Origin: Limnoglobus roseus
GTDB taxonomy: Bacteria > Planctomycetota > Planctomycetia > Gemmatales > Gemmataceae
NCBI RefSeq assembly: GCF_008254045.1
Contig: NZ_CP042425.1
Location: forward strand, 2,046,001-2,110,000
DNA: 64,000 nucleotides
Direction: 5' to 3'
How positions within the stretch are numbered: position 1 is the stretch's first letter; the number at the start of each line of letters is the position of its first letter. A program made the translations under genes and the position numbers. The notes beneath the pieces were generated by a model. It saw only the letters and a list, made by a program, of their open reading frames with translations. It did not search any database and had not been told where the DNA came from. Of the stretch, positions 49,621 to 57,800 are shown piece after piece.

Positions 49621-51420
49621 GTGAAACGCTTCCTCCTGTCACTCTTCGCCGCCACCACCTCGGCGCTCGCCGCCGCCGAACCGCCGCTCGCCCCTTCCCG
49701 CGGCTTGCCGCGGCCGACGGGGCCGCGCGGCGATGCCTTCGTTCTCGGCGCGGTCGCCCCACCTCAGCGATCGCTCCAGCGCGTGTTGCCGGCGTTTCAG
49801 TACGACGCGAAGACCGCGTTCCCTGACACGCTCGAAATCGTCTACCTCGCGAACGCCCGACCAATCCACGTCCGCGTCACACTCAAGGTCAACGGGAAGC
49901 CGCTGCACGAAGTCTGGCAGGCCCACCTGCGGAAACTGTTCGACGCCTTCGACCGGGACCACGACGGCTCGCTGAATCGCTTCGAGGTGGAGAACATCTT
50001 CTCGCCGAAGGGCCTGAGCGGGCTGCTCGGCGGAACGTATTATCACGGGGCCGGCGACGACGGGAAGTCGCTCGAAGACCTGGACCGCGATGCCGACGGG
50101 CGGGTGTCGTTCGCCGAGTTCGCGGCCGGGTACACCGAGGCGGCGGCCGACCTTGTGCGGTTGCGGTCGCTGGCGCTCGACGATTCGGTGGATCAAGCAC
50201 TCACGAAGGAACTCTTCCAACGGCTCGACGCCAACGGCGACGGCAAACTGTCGAAGGCGGAACTCGCCGGGGCCGAGAGCATTCTGCTCGCGCTCGACAC
50301 CGACGAGAACGAAACCCTCTCGGCCGACGAAGTTCGCAGTGTGCCGAAGGTGACGGCGGACTTCCCCGGCATGGTCCAGCCCGCCCCGACGCCGCCCAAG
50401 CAGCCGGAACGCGACCCAAATTTGGAACTCTACCGCGGGCCGATCCCCGGCACGGTCGTGCAACTGATGCTCAAGAAGTACGACGCGAACAAGGACTTCG
50501 CCCTGACCCGCGCCGAGATCGGCCTGGAGGCAGAGGCGTTCGCGAAGCTCGACGCCAACGGCGACGGCAAACTGTCGGCCGCAGAACTCGATGGCTGGCG
50601 GACGACCGAGCCGGACTTCACGGCCGTGGTGGACGTGGTTCAAGATTACGCGAAGCGGTTCGCCGAGATGAAGCCGCGCGGCGGGAAGTTGCCGGCCGGG
50701 TGCGAACTGCGGACGGGCGAGAACGGCCGCGTGGTCCTTCGCATCGGCAACCAGTTGCTCGACATCAGCACGGCCACCCCGCCGCCGGGTGCGATTGCCC
50801 TCCGCACGACGGAGCAACTGAACTCCGCCTACCCGACCGACAAGCAGGTGGTGACGGAAAACGACATCAACGGCCCGCAGTTCCAGTTCCTCCGCGTGGT
50901 GTTCGACGCGGCTGACCTCAACGGCGACGGCAAACTCACCAAGAAGGAATTCCGACAGTATCTCGAACTGCAAGAGGAGACGATCGCCCTCGCGCTCTCG
51001 GCCAGTTTCGCGACGCGGCGGCCGAGCCTGTTCCAACTGCTCGACGACAACGGCGACAACCAACTCGGCGTCCGCGAACTCCGCACGGCGTGGCAGCGGC
51101 TCATCGTCCTCGAACCGACCGGCGGCGACGCCGTCACGCAGGCGGCGCTCCAGCCGTCGGCGGCGGTGCGTTTAGGCTTCGCGGCCTTCGCCGGCCAGGA
51201 CTACAGCTTGCCGGCGAACATGTTCGCGAAGCCCGGCGCACGGAAACAGGTGGCTCCGCTCTGGTTCCACAAAATGGACCGCAACGGCGACGGCGACGTG
51301 TCGCGGGCCGAGTTCCTGGGGCCGCGGGAGAAGTTCGACGAACTCGACACCGACCACGACGGCCTGATTTCGGCGGCCGAAGCCGACGCCCAGGACAAGA
51401 AACTGCGGGCGAAGAAATAA
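49621..51420 (+). CDS. Exported multi-EF-hand protein, 599 aa
   Basis: GTG start at 49621 directly before a signal peptide (MKRFLLSLFAATTSALAAAE); the longer frame back to 49231 is a shadow of the DUF1501 gene. About ten EF-hand-type loops are visible, among them DRDHDGSLNRFE, DRDADGRVSFAE, DANGDGKLSKAE, DLNGDGKLTKKE, DRNGDGDVSRAE and DTDHDGLISAAE. A few are degenerate (DTDENETLSADE, DDNGDNQLGVRE). A calcium-binding extracytoplasmic role is likely. Such proteins often accompany DUF1549/DUF1501 pairs in planctomycetes, here in the same orientation but beyond a strong hairpin. Confidence 0.88.
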   Translation: MKRFLLSLFAATTSALAAAEPPLAPSRGLPRPTGPRGDAFVLGAVAPPQRSLQRVLPAFQYDAKTAFPDTLEIVYLANARPIHVRVTLKVNGKPLHEVWQAHLRKLFDAFDRDHDGSLNRFEVENIFSPKGLSGLLGGTYYHGAGDDGKSLEDLDRDADGRVSFAEFAAGYTEAAADLVRLRSLALDDSVDQALTKELFQRLDANGDGKLSKAELAGAESILLALDTDENETLSADEVRSVPKVTADFPGMVQPAPTPPKQPERDPNLELYRGPIPGTVVQLMLKKYDANKDFALTRAEIGLEAEAFAKLDANGDGKLSAAELDGWRTTEPDFTAVVDVVQDYAKRFAEMKPRGGKLPAGCELRTGENGRVVLRIGNQLLDISTATPPPGAIALRTTEQLNSAYPTDKQVVTENDINGPQFQFLRVVFDAADLNGDGKLTKKEFRQYLELQEETIALALSASFATRRPSLFQLLDDNGDNQLGVRELRTAWQRLIVLEPTGGDAVTQAALQPSAAVRLGFAAFAGQDYSLPANMFAKPGARKQVAPLWFHKMDRNGDGDVSRAEFLGPREKFDELDTDHDGLISAAEADAQDKKLRAKK

Positions 51421-51476
51421 GGCGAGTGGCCGGGATGAGGGTAAAAGGGGCTGTCGCGTACACGATTGACAGATTG

Positions 51477-51629
51477 CCACGCCTTCTCCCCGCTGGGGAG
51501 GGGGTGGCCGAAGGCCGGGTGAGGGGTCGAGAGCCTGCCCGGGCAAGAGGCGTTCGCACAAGCAACCTCTTACCCTCCCTCACCCCCCGGCTTCGCCGGA
51601 CCCTCTCCCCAACGGGGAGAGGGTGTGCC
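51477..51629. repeat. GC-rich inverted repeats, second locus
   Basis: Two facing blocks: cttctccccgctggggaggg with ggccgggtgaggggtc (about 51483-51530), and ccctccctcaccccccggc with accctctccccaacggggag (about 51574-51624). Same family as 45681-45810. The 314-bp gap 51421-51734 contains this and the first 39-bp direct repeat. Confidence 0.7.
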
Positions 51630-51665
51630 TGACTCTCTCCGCCCACCACATCTCGTCTTTCGACC

Positions 51666-51704
51666 ACCGAACTCCCCTCTCCTTTCGAACGTAATTGGCC
51701 GTGA
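51666..51704 (+). repeat. 39-bp direct repeat flanking the SUKH gene, left copy
   Basis: accgaactc[c/a]cctctcctttcg followed by aacgtaattggccgtga. One mismatch to the copy at 52382-52420. It ends 31 bases before the SUKH start. Confidence 0.9.
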
Positions 51705-51734
51705 AGTAGATTGGTTCTTACGAGGGAATGCACG

Positions 51735-52301
51735 GTGGATTGGTCCCGCGAAGTTGCTCTGTTGGCCAGCCGTGGTGTCAAGTTCGCGCCTGGGCTGTCC
51801 GAAGGCGAACTGACCGCTGCCGAACAGAGAGTTGGATGCCGCTTTCCACCGGACCTCCGGTCGTTCCTTCAAACCGCACTACCGTCTGACTTCGGCTGGC
51901 CGAACTGGCGGAGCCCTGATTCGTCCTTCATCTCGGAACGGCTCGCGTGGCCGGCTGATGGTCTTGAATTCGACATCCGCAACAATTCATTCTGGTGGCC
52001 TGCGTGGGGCCAGCGGCCGGACGATCTGGGTGACGCAATCGCAGTTATGCGGCAGCACGTCGCGGCCGCACCGCCGCTCGTACCGATCTTCCGCCACGTC
52101 TCTCTGCCCGCCGATCCTTGCGAGGCCGACAACCCCGTTCTATCCGTGTACCAAGCGGACATCATTTACCGGGGCCGGAATCTGGCGGAATACCTCGGCT
52201 ATATCGGGAGTGGTGAAGAGATGATGTTGCAGCGATGCGATGAGGTGCGGCACATCCGGTTCTGGAGCGAGTTAGTTGAGGCGAATGACGGCTGCCATTG
52301 A
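51735..52301 (+). CDS. SMI1/KNR4 (SUKH) family protein
   Basis: A 188-residue SUKH-superfamily protein. The GTG at 51735 is chosen with GAGGG about 9 bases upstream; the TTG at 51711 is possible. Diagnostic parts are GLSEGELTAAEQRVGCRFPP and DLRSFLQTALPSDFGWPNWR, the N-terminal SUKH strand-helix pattern. Later come LEFDIRNNSFWWPAWGQRPD and PLVPIFRHVSLPADP. SUKH proteins are a large group of immunity proteins against contact-dependent and polymorphic toxins. This one stands alone between two 39-bp direct repeats, with no toxin next to it, so it may be an orphan immunity cassette. Confidence 0.82.
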   Translation: MDWSREVALLASRGVKFAPGLSEGELTAAEQRVGCRFPPDLRSFLQTALPSDFGWPNWRSPDSSFISERLAWPADGLEFDIRNNSFWWPAWGQRPDDLGDAIAVMRQHVAAAPPLVPIFRHVSLPADPCEADNPVLSVYQADIIYRGRNLAEYLGYIGSGEEMMLQRCDEVRHIRFWSELVEANDGCH

Positions 52302-52381
52302 CCGGAATCTCAAAACCAAATTCAAGCCTTCCCACCGAGCAGTAAAACACTCGCCCCGACGGCGAGTCGCCTTGTCTCGCG

Positions 52382-52420
52382 ACCGAACTCACCTCTCCTT
52401 TCGAACGTAATTGGCCGTGA
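52382..52420 (+). repeat. 39-bp direct repeat flanking the SUKH gene, right copy
   Basis: Second copy of 51666-51704 with one mismatch, 716 bp downstream and 52 bases before the mazG-like ATG. The repeat is therefore the natural upstream region of mazG, duplicated on the far side of the SUKH gene. Confidence 0.9.
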
Positions 52421-52472
52421 CCCGTCGGGCGTGCTAAAATCGCTGGACCTCGTTCCCCCGGAAACCGCGTCG

Positions 52473-52772
52473 ATGACGCTCGGCCAGCTCCAAGATCGCA
52501 TCCGCCTGCTCTACGGCGACAAAGATTCCGCCCGCGGCATCGAAGGAACCTTCATGTGGTTCCTCGAAGAAGTCGGCGAACTCTCGGCCGCCCTCCGCGG
52601 CGGCACGCACCAGGAGCGGACGCTGGAATTCGCCGACGCCCTGGCGTGGCTGGCGACGCTCGCCAACATCGCCGGCGTGAACCTGGAAGACGCGATGCAG
52701 CAGAAGTACGGCGGCGGGTGCCCCGGCTGCGGGCAAACGCCGTGCGCCTGCGGGATGACCGAAAAGCCATGA
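52473..52772 (+). CDS. MazG-like nucleotide pyrophosphohydrolase
   Basis: A 99-residue all-alpha NTP pyrophosphohydrolase-like protein. MTLGQLQDRIRLLYGDKDSA starts the domain. FLEEVGELSAAL gives the E-x-x-E metal site and LEFADALAWLATLANIAG the second acidic pair. It ends with a small Cys-rich tail (CPGCGQTPCACG), perhaps a zinc knuckle. MazG-like enzymes hydrolyse NTPs or dNTPs to NMP and pyrophosphate. The ATG at 52473 fits the domain start; a GTG at 52431 would add 14 residues. It overlaps the next gene by ATGA (52769-52772), so translation is coupled. Confidence 0.85.
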   Translation: MTLGQLQDRIRLLYGDKDSARGIEGTFMWFLEEVGELSAALRGGTHQERTLEFADALAWLATLANIAGVNLEDAMQQKYGGGCPGCGQTPCACGMTEKP

Positions 52773-55219
52773 GAATCGAGAACCGAATGCCGCGATTCGC
52801 CCTGGCCCTCGCCGCCGCCCTGACCCTCCTCGGCTCGGCCGCGGGGCAGTCGTACCCGATCAAAATCAAGTCGGTGAAGATCGGCTTCCCGCACGGGCCG
52901 AACCCCACGCAACGCGACGACGATCAAACCGGCTCTTACGTGTGCAAGGCGAACACCTGGGCCCCCGTTTACGTCGAGTTGCAGGTCGAGCGCAAGGAGA
53001 AACGGGACCTCGCCATCGTGCTGGAAACCACCGACCCCGACGACCTCGGCACGTCGGTGGCCGTGCCGCTTCAGAACTTGTCCGACGTAGAACCGGGCAC
53101 AATCCTGTCGGCCGCGGAACTCGCCTTCCTGCCGTGCGTGCGGATCGGCGGCCGCGAGTTGACCGTCACCGTCCGCGAGCGCGAGCCGGCCGGGGCGAAC
53201 CCGACGGGCGGTCGGCAGGTCGCCGAGCCGAAGCGGCTGAGCTACGTCCGCTCGCGGGACACATCCACCTACGTCGTCCTCTCGCTCGGCTCGCGGTTGC
53301 CCGGCTTCGAAGTGCCTGCCGAGCCGAAGGCGAAGGACGACTACCGCCCGGCGAAGGTGGAACAGGCGGTCATCGACAATCCGTTCCTGCTGCCGGACCG
53401 CTGGTACGGGTACGACGGGGCCGACCTCGTGGTGCTGGCGACCGGGTCGGCCTCCGTGCCGAACTTCCTCACGCCGCTGTTCACCAACCCGCAGCACAAG
53501 CCGCGACTCGACGCCCTTGTGGAATGGATTCGCCGCGGCGGGCGGGTCGTCGTCAGCGTCGGCTCGAACGCCGGCATCGTCGCGAGCTTCCCGCTCCTTC
53601 AAGAAATCCTGCCGATGCAGGTCCGCAAGGACGCCCCGAACGAGCAGGTGAAGAACCTGCTCTTGGAGTGGGTGCTGGCCGCCAACAACACTACGAAGAC
53701 GAAGCAGCACGGCACCCTGATCGCGAAGACCGGGACGTTCTCGGTGGCGAACTTCGCCCCGCAACCGGGCCGCGGTGCCCGGCAGATCGTGCCGCCAGTG
53801 GACACCGTCCGCGAGAACGCACGGCTGGCGGTCGTGCAGGCCCCTTACGGCCTCGGCCGCGTCACGCTCGTCGGCTTCGACCTCGATCGCTCGCCGTTCC
53901 TCGACCACCCGGAGAAGGCCCAGGTTTGGGAGCAAATCCTCCGCGAGTGCGGCTCGGAGCGGGCCACGCAAAGCGGCAACAAGAACAACTACGGCAACTA
54001 CGGCGGCGTGGTCGAGGACGAACTCGCGACCGACATCCGCCAGCACACCGACTCCTTCGCCAGCGTGCCGGTCATCTCGTTCGGCTGGGTGGCAGTCTTC
54101 ATCGTCCTCTACACGCTCCTGATCGGGCCGGTCGAGTACTTCGTCCTGAAGAAAGTCTTCAAGCGGCTCGAACTCACCTGGATCACGTTCCCGATCATCG
54201 TCCTCACCGTCAGCGCCATCGCCTACTTCTCGGCCTATGCCCTGAAGGGCAGCGACATGAAGGTGAACAAGGTCGATCTCCTCGACATCGACCCGGCGAC
54301 GAACCGCATTTACGGGCACACGTGGTTCACGGTGTTCAGCCCGCGGATCGACACGTACAAGGTGGGTGTCGAGCCGAGCGAGCGGTGGGCGGCCGGCGGT
54401 CAGGGCAGTTCCCTCGTGGACTGGGCCGGGGCCGGGTCGGGCCGCAAGAGCAGCTTCTTCCGGCGGTCGTACTTCTACCAACTAGCCCAACCCGGCGACG
54501 CGACGGCCGGCACCTTCTCCGACGGCCTGGTGAACGTGCCGATCCAGGTCTGGTCCACGAAGGCGTTCGCAGCCGACTGGTCCGGCCAGAGTGATCGCCA
54601 AGCCCCGCTGGTGGCGTCCGAGTTGAATCACCCGCCCGCCAAGCCGGACGACGTGGTCGGCACGTTCACGCTGAACCTGCCGTTCCCGGAACTGCAAGAC
54701 GTGTACCTGATCTACGCTGGCGAGGCGTACAAGTGGGACGCGATCACCTCCGGTGTGCCGGTGAACGCCTACCTCGACCGGAGCAAGCTGGAACCCGACT
54801 GGCTGCGGAAACTATCGAGCCTGTCCGGCTTCGTGAATCAGCCGAACGTCAACCCACGGTCGGGCACGGCGACAAAGGTTTCGACCGGCCTCGCGCCGAT
54901 CTTCGCGGCGATGTTCCACGACGAGGCGCAGCGGAACGAGGACACGGCCGCCCCGCGGAACGCCACCCTGCGGCGACTCGACCAGTCGTGGCGGCTCTCG
55001 ACGCTGCACCGCGACGAAATCCTCGTGATCGGCCGCGTGCCGATCGTCCGCGACCAACCGGCGGAAGACCTGATGACCGACCCGGCCTCGCCGTCGCCGA
55101 CGAAACTCTGGCTCCGCGACCTGCCCGTCTCTGGAAAGAAGCGAGAGCCGCAACAGGGCACGCTGCAACAAGAAACCTTCGTCCGGGTCTACGTTCCGGT
55201 GAAGCCGTTCAAGAAATAA
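52769..55219 (+). CDS. Exported/membrane protein of an ABC-2 type locus, 816 aa
   Basis: Hypothetical 816-residue protein. A signal peptide (about residues 7-26, MPRFALALAAALTLLGSAAG) is followed by a large beta-rich extracytoplasmic part. A DUF4350/GldG-like segment contains LVEWIRRGGRVVVSVGSNAG and YGLGRVTLVGFDLDRSPF. At least two membrane helices follow about residues 435-490 (VAVFIVLYTLLIGPVEYFVL, FPIIVLTVSAIAYFSAYAL). The C-terminal domain lies beyond the membrane. Such proteins are found beside ABC-2 ATPases and resemble the auxiliary component of Gld-type transporters. It is translationally coupled to the mazG-like gene, and the ABC ATPase follows 117 bp later. The permease is not in this part of the window. 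Confidence 0.7.
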   Translation: MRIENRMPRFALALAAALTLLGSAAGQSYPIKIKSVKIGFPHGPNPTQRDDDQTGSYVCKANTWAPVYVELQVERKEKRDLAIVLETTDPDDLGTSVAVPLQNLSDVEPGTILSAAELAFLPCVRIGGRELTVTVREREPAGANPTGGRQVAEPKRLSYVRSRDTSTYVVLSLGSRLPGFEVPAEPKAKDDYRPAKVEQAVIDNPFLLPDRWYGYDGADLVVLATGSASVPNFLTPLFTNPQHKPRLDALVEWIRRGGRVVVSVGSNAGIVASFPLLQEILPMQVRKDAPNEQVKNLLLEWVLAANNTTKTKQHGTLIAKTGTFSVANFAPQPGRGARQIVPPVDTVRENARLAVVQAPYGLGRVTLVGFDLDRSPFLDHPEKAQVWEQILRECGSERATQSGNKNNYGNYGGVVEDELATDIRQHTDSFASVPVISFGWVAVFIVLYTLLIGPVEYFVLKKVFKRLELTWITFPIIVLTVSAIAYFSAYALKGSDMKVNKVDLLDIDPATNRIYGHTWFTVFSPRIDTYKVGVEPSERWAAGGQGSSLVDWAGAGSGRKSSFFRRSYFYQLAQPGDATAGTFSDGLVNVPIQVWSTKAFAADWSGQSDRQAPLVASELNHPPAKPDDVVGTFTLNLPFPELQDVYLIYAGEAYKWDAITSGVPVNAYLDRSKLEPDWLRKLSSLSGFVNQPNVNPRSGTATKVSTGLAPIFAAMFHDEAQRNEDTAAPRNATLRRLDQSWRLSTLHRDEILVIGRVPIVRDQPAEDLMTDPASPSPTKLWLRDLPVSGKKREPQQGTLQQETFVRVYVPVKPFKK

Positions 55220-55221
55220 CC

Positions 55222-55318
55222 ATTAGCCGCAGATGGACGCGGATGAACGCAGATCAGAAATAAACTCATGCTTCGGTTTTCGGCCTGATCTGCGTTCTCG
55301 GCGTGAATCTGCGGCAAT
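55222..55318. repeat. Imperfect palindrome between membrane protein and ABC genes
   Basis: attagccgcagat...gatgaacgcagatca is followed about 30 bases later by its near complement tgatctgcgtt...gaatctgcggcaata. Arms of about 30 bp pair with interruptions. It resembles a common dispersed intergenic palindrome and may act as a processing site or weak terminator within the operon. Confidence 0.6.
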
Positions 55319-55336
55319 AATCTCTTCGAGACCACC

Positions 55337-56272
55337 ATGATCGAAACGCGCGACCTGACGAAGAAGTACGGCGACCTGTTCGCCCTCGACCGGCTGACGC
55401 TGAAGCTCGAACAGGGCGACGTGTTCGGGTTCATCGGGCCGAACGGGGCCGGCAAGACGACGACCATGCGCATCCTGGCCACGCTCCTCAACCCGAGTTG
55501 GGGCGAGGCCAGCGTGTGCGGGTACAGCATCTACACCGGGTCGAAGGACATCCGCCGCAGCATCGGGTACATGCCCGACTTCTTCGGCGTGTACGACGAC
55601 ATGAAGGTGATCGAGTACCTCGAATTCTTCGCCGCCGCGTACCGCATCAAGGGGCCGGAACGTCGTAAGAAGTGCGATCAAGTGCTCGACCTCGTGGAAC
55701 TCGGCTACAAGCGCGACGCCCTCGTCACGAGCCTCAGCCGCGGGATGACGCAGCGCCTCGGGTTGGCCCGCGTGCTGTTGCACGAACCCCAAGTTTTGCT
55801 CCTCGACGAACCCGCCTCGGGCTTGGACCCGCGGGCACGGATCGAAATGCGCGAACTCATCAAGGAGTTGCGCAAGATGAACAAGACGATCATGGTGTCG
55901 TCGCACATCCTGCCGGAACTTGCGGACATCTGCAACAAGATCGGCATCATCGAACGCGGCAAACTGATCTTCAACAACGACGTGAACTCCGCGATCAAGC
56001 AGGTGCGGCAGAAGCACATCTATATCGTCTCCGTCGGCAAGGACTCGAACGAGTTGGCCGCGAAAAAGCTGGAGAGCAACGCCGCGATCGAGAGCGTGGA
56101 ACTGACGCCCGAGGCCGAGTCGATCAAGGTGACGATGAAGGAAGCCGACGCCGACGGCAGTTTCATCCCAGAGCAACTGATCGCCGAAGGGTTCAAACTG
56201 AAGGCGTTCAAGGAAGAAGAGATCAACCTCGAAGACGTGTTCATGCGCATCACGAAGGGCATCACGAACTGA
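55337..56272 (+). CDS. ABC-2 type transporter ATP-binding protein
   Basis: A 311-residue nucleotide-binding subunit. Walker A is GPNGAGKTT, the signature motif is the LSRGMTQRLGLARVL variant (SRGMT instead of SGGQ), Walker B is VLLLDEPASGLD and the H-switch is TIMVSSHIL. The C-terminal ~90 residues form the extra domain of drug/Gld-type ATPases (KHIYIVSVGKDSNELAAKKL, EINLEDVFMRITKG). It powers an ABC-2 exporter whose permease is not in view; the preceding 816-residue protein is the likely accessory subunit. ATG at 55337. Confidence 0.93.
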   Translation: MIETRDLTKKYGDLFALDRLTLKLEQGDVFGFIGPNGAGKTTTMRILATLLNPSWGEASVCGYSIYTGSKDIRRSIGYMPDFFGVYDDMKVIEYLEFFAAAYRIKGPERRKKCDQVLDLVELGYKRDALVTSLSRGMTQRLGLARVLLHEPQVLLLDEPASGLDPRARIEMRELIKELRKMNKTIMVSSHILPELADICNKIGIIERGKLIFNNDVNSAIKQVRQKHIYIVSVGKDSNELAAKKLESNAAIESVELTPEAESIKVTMKEADADGSFIPEQLIAEGFKLKAFKEEEINLEDVFMRITKGITN

Positions 56273-56288
56273 CGACGGGGACATCGGG

Positions 56289-56765
56289 ATGGCGGACGGC
56301 GAACGGCCCGGAAAGCGCTACTGGTCGGTCGTCAAACCAATCTGGGGTGCGATTAGCATTTGCGACGGGCCCGACGAATTCCTACAGCAGTTTCGCCTTG
56401 TACCGCCCGCGACCGGACATCTGTTCGCCGCCCACTGGTGTCAGTCCGAGGTCCGCAACGGCGGGCTACGCCAGTTTTTCTCCAACTCAACGGGAGTACT
56501 GGCCCCGGAAGCGCTAGTTGGATTTCGGGCGATCGGATTAGCCGAGTGGTACGATGTCCTGGCCGAAGCCATGCGATTCTTTGGTAACCCATACCCGCGA
56601 AACCAAAGCATCCGCCGACGACTTCTGGCCGATTACGATAGGTTGCAGGAAAAGGCCGAATACCCGTTCTCAACATTGGATGACCGGTTCGATGCATGGT
56701 TGCACTCGGAGCCGGATCGGTGGGAACGTGTGGCCGATGGCTTCGCAGACGGACAACAGTCATAG
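56289..56765 (+). CDS. DUF4375 (DMP19-like) family protein
   Basis: A 158-residue protein with the family motif HWCQSEVRNGGLRQFFSNST and GVLAPEALVGFRAIG, followed by a helical part ending ERVADGFADG. Members are small cytoplasmic proteins of unclear role; DMP19 of Neisseria is a DNA-mimic protein that binds a regulator. No signal peptide. It lies 16 bases after the ABC ATPase and may be in the same transcript. GC content is slightly lower than in its neighbours. Confidence 0.75.
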   Translation: MADGERPGKRYWSVVKPIWGAISICDGPDEFLQQFRLVPPATGHLFAAHWCQSEVRNGGLRQFFSNSTGVLAPEALVGFRAIGLAEWYDVLAEAMRFFGNPYPRNQSIRRRLLADYDRLQEKAEYPFSTLDDRFDAWLHSEPDRWERVADGFADGQQS

Positions 56766-56857
56766 CCGAATATGCGGCCGAAGCCATTCGGCCCTCATTG
56801 GGCAATGGCGGAACTTACCCTCGATTTCGGACTGACTTCCCTGTTGGGGACTTGACC

Positions 56858-57613
56858 ATGTCGCGACTGCTGCTCCCCGCCCTCGCGTTCGGCCTGCTGG
56901 CCGGCACTCTGTCGGCGGCCCCGGTGAAAGATTCCGCCCCCACCCCCGGCGCGAAGTTGCGGCAGGCGCTCGACGAGACGGGCGATGTCGTCTTCGAGGG
57001 GAAGACGCTCGCGGAGGTGGCCGCGTTCTTCAAGAACAAGGTCAAGGCCGAGGTGCGGTACGACACCGCCGCGATGATGGGCCTGGGGATCGACCCGAAC
57101 GCGCCGACGTTTGCGGTCAAGGTCCGGGACGGGAAGATTCGCGACGGGCTGAAGGCCGTCCTCTCGCCGGCAAACCTCAGTTATGGCGTTGTCGGCGGGG
57201 CCATCTTCATCGGCCCGGAAGAAACCGTGATCCAGCAGCAAATGCGGCAGCGCGTCAACCTGGACGGCGAGGCCACGACGCTGTCGGCCCTGTTGAAGTC
57301 ACTGGCCGACGAGAGCGGGGCCAACGTCGTGTTGGACCCGCGGATCGAGGAGAATGCAAAGAAGGCCGCAATCAAACTGAAACTGACCGACGTGCCCCTG
57401 GAAACGGCGGTGCGGCTGACGGCCGAGGTCGCGGGCTTCGGCACGGTGCGGATGAACAACGTGCTGTTCGTGACGAGCGAAGAGCGAGCGGAGCGCCTGA
57501 AGGCGGTCGCCGACGGCCCGACGCCGATTCCAGCGGCCCCTGTGCCGTTCCCGGCCGTGCCGCCGGGTACCCCGGCCATCGCCCCACTGCCCCCGGCCGC
57601 CGGTGGCCGATAG
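56858..57613 (+). CDS. Exported STN-like (secretin/TonB short N-terminus) domain protein
   Basis: A 251-residue protein. A signal peptide (MSRLLLPALAFGLLAGTLSA) is followed by two STN-like modules: VVFEGKTLAEVAAFFKNKVK ... FAVKVRDGKIRDGLKAVLSP ... LSYGVVGGAIFIG, and LSALLKSLADESGANVVLDP ... IKLKLTDVPLETAVRLTAEV ... VRMNNVLFVTS. A Pro/Ala-rich tail closes it. STN domains occur at the entrance of secretins and TonB receptors; free-standing exported pairs are frequent in planctomycetes and have no defined role. ATG at 56858 with TTGGGGA 8 bases upstream. A strong terminator follows at 57625. Confidence 0.8.
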   Translation: MSRLLLPALAFGLLAGTLSAAPVKDSAPTPGAKLRQALDETGDVVFEGKTLAEVAAFFKNKVKAEVRYDTAAMMGLGIDPNAPTFAVKVRDGKIRDGLKAVLSPANLSYGVVGGAIFIGPEETVIQQQMRQRVNLDGEATTLSALLKSLADESGANVVLDPRIEENAKKAAIKLKLTDVPLETAVRLTAEVAGFGTVRMNNVLFVTSEERAERLKAVADGPTPIPAAPVPFPAVPPGTPAIAPLPPAAGGR

Positions 57614-57624
57614 CCCAAAGAGAT

Positions 57625-57666
57625 GAAAAAGCCCCGGACCACCGCAAAGTGGTCCGGGGCTTTTTG
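57625..57666. terminator. Bidirectional intrinsic terminator
   Basis: aaaaagccccggaccac / gtggtccggggcttttt around a 6-base loop, with T runs on both strands. It ends the STN-domain gene on the plus strand and the tRNA-Ala gene on the minus strand. Confidence 0.92.
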
Positions 57667-57672
57667 TTTAAG

Positions 57673-57745
57673 TGGAGCCGAGGGGAGTCGAACCCCTGAC
57701 CTCGTCGTTGCGAACGACGCGCTCTACCAACTGAGCTACGACCCC
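57673..57745 (-). tRNA. tRNA-Ala(CGC)
   Basis: A complete 73-base cloverleaf on the minus strand: acceptor GGGGTCG with CGGCTCC, D arm GCTC...GAGC with loop AGTTGGTA, anticodon stem CGTCG/CGACG with loop TTCGCAA (anticodon CGC), T arm AGGGG-TTCGACT-CCCCT, discriminator A. CCA is not encoded. Alanine is assigned from the anticodon; the usual G3-U70 identity pair is present. Confidence 0.95.
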
Positions 57746-57800
57746 GCGTGAGCAATTATCATACGGCGGCACCCAGCCTTCTGGCAAGACCTGCCGGCGG

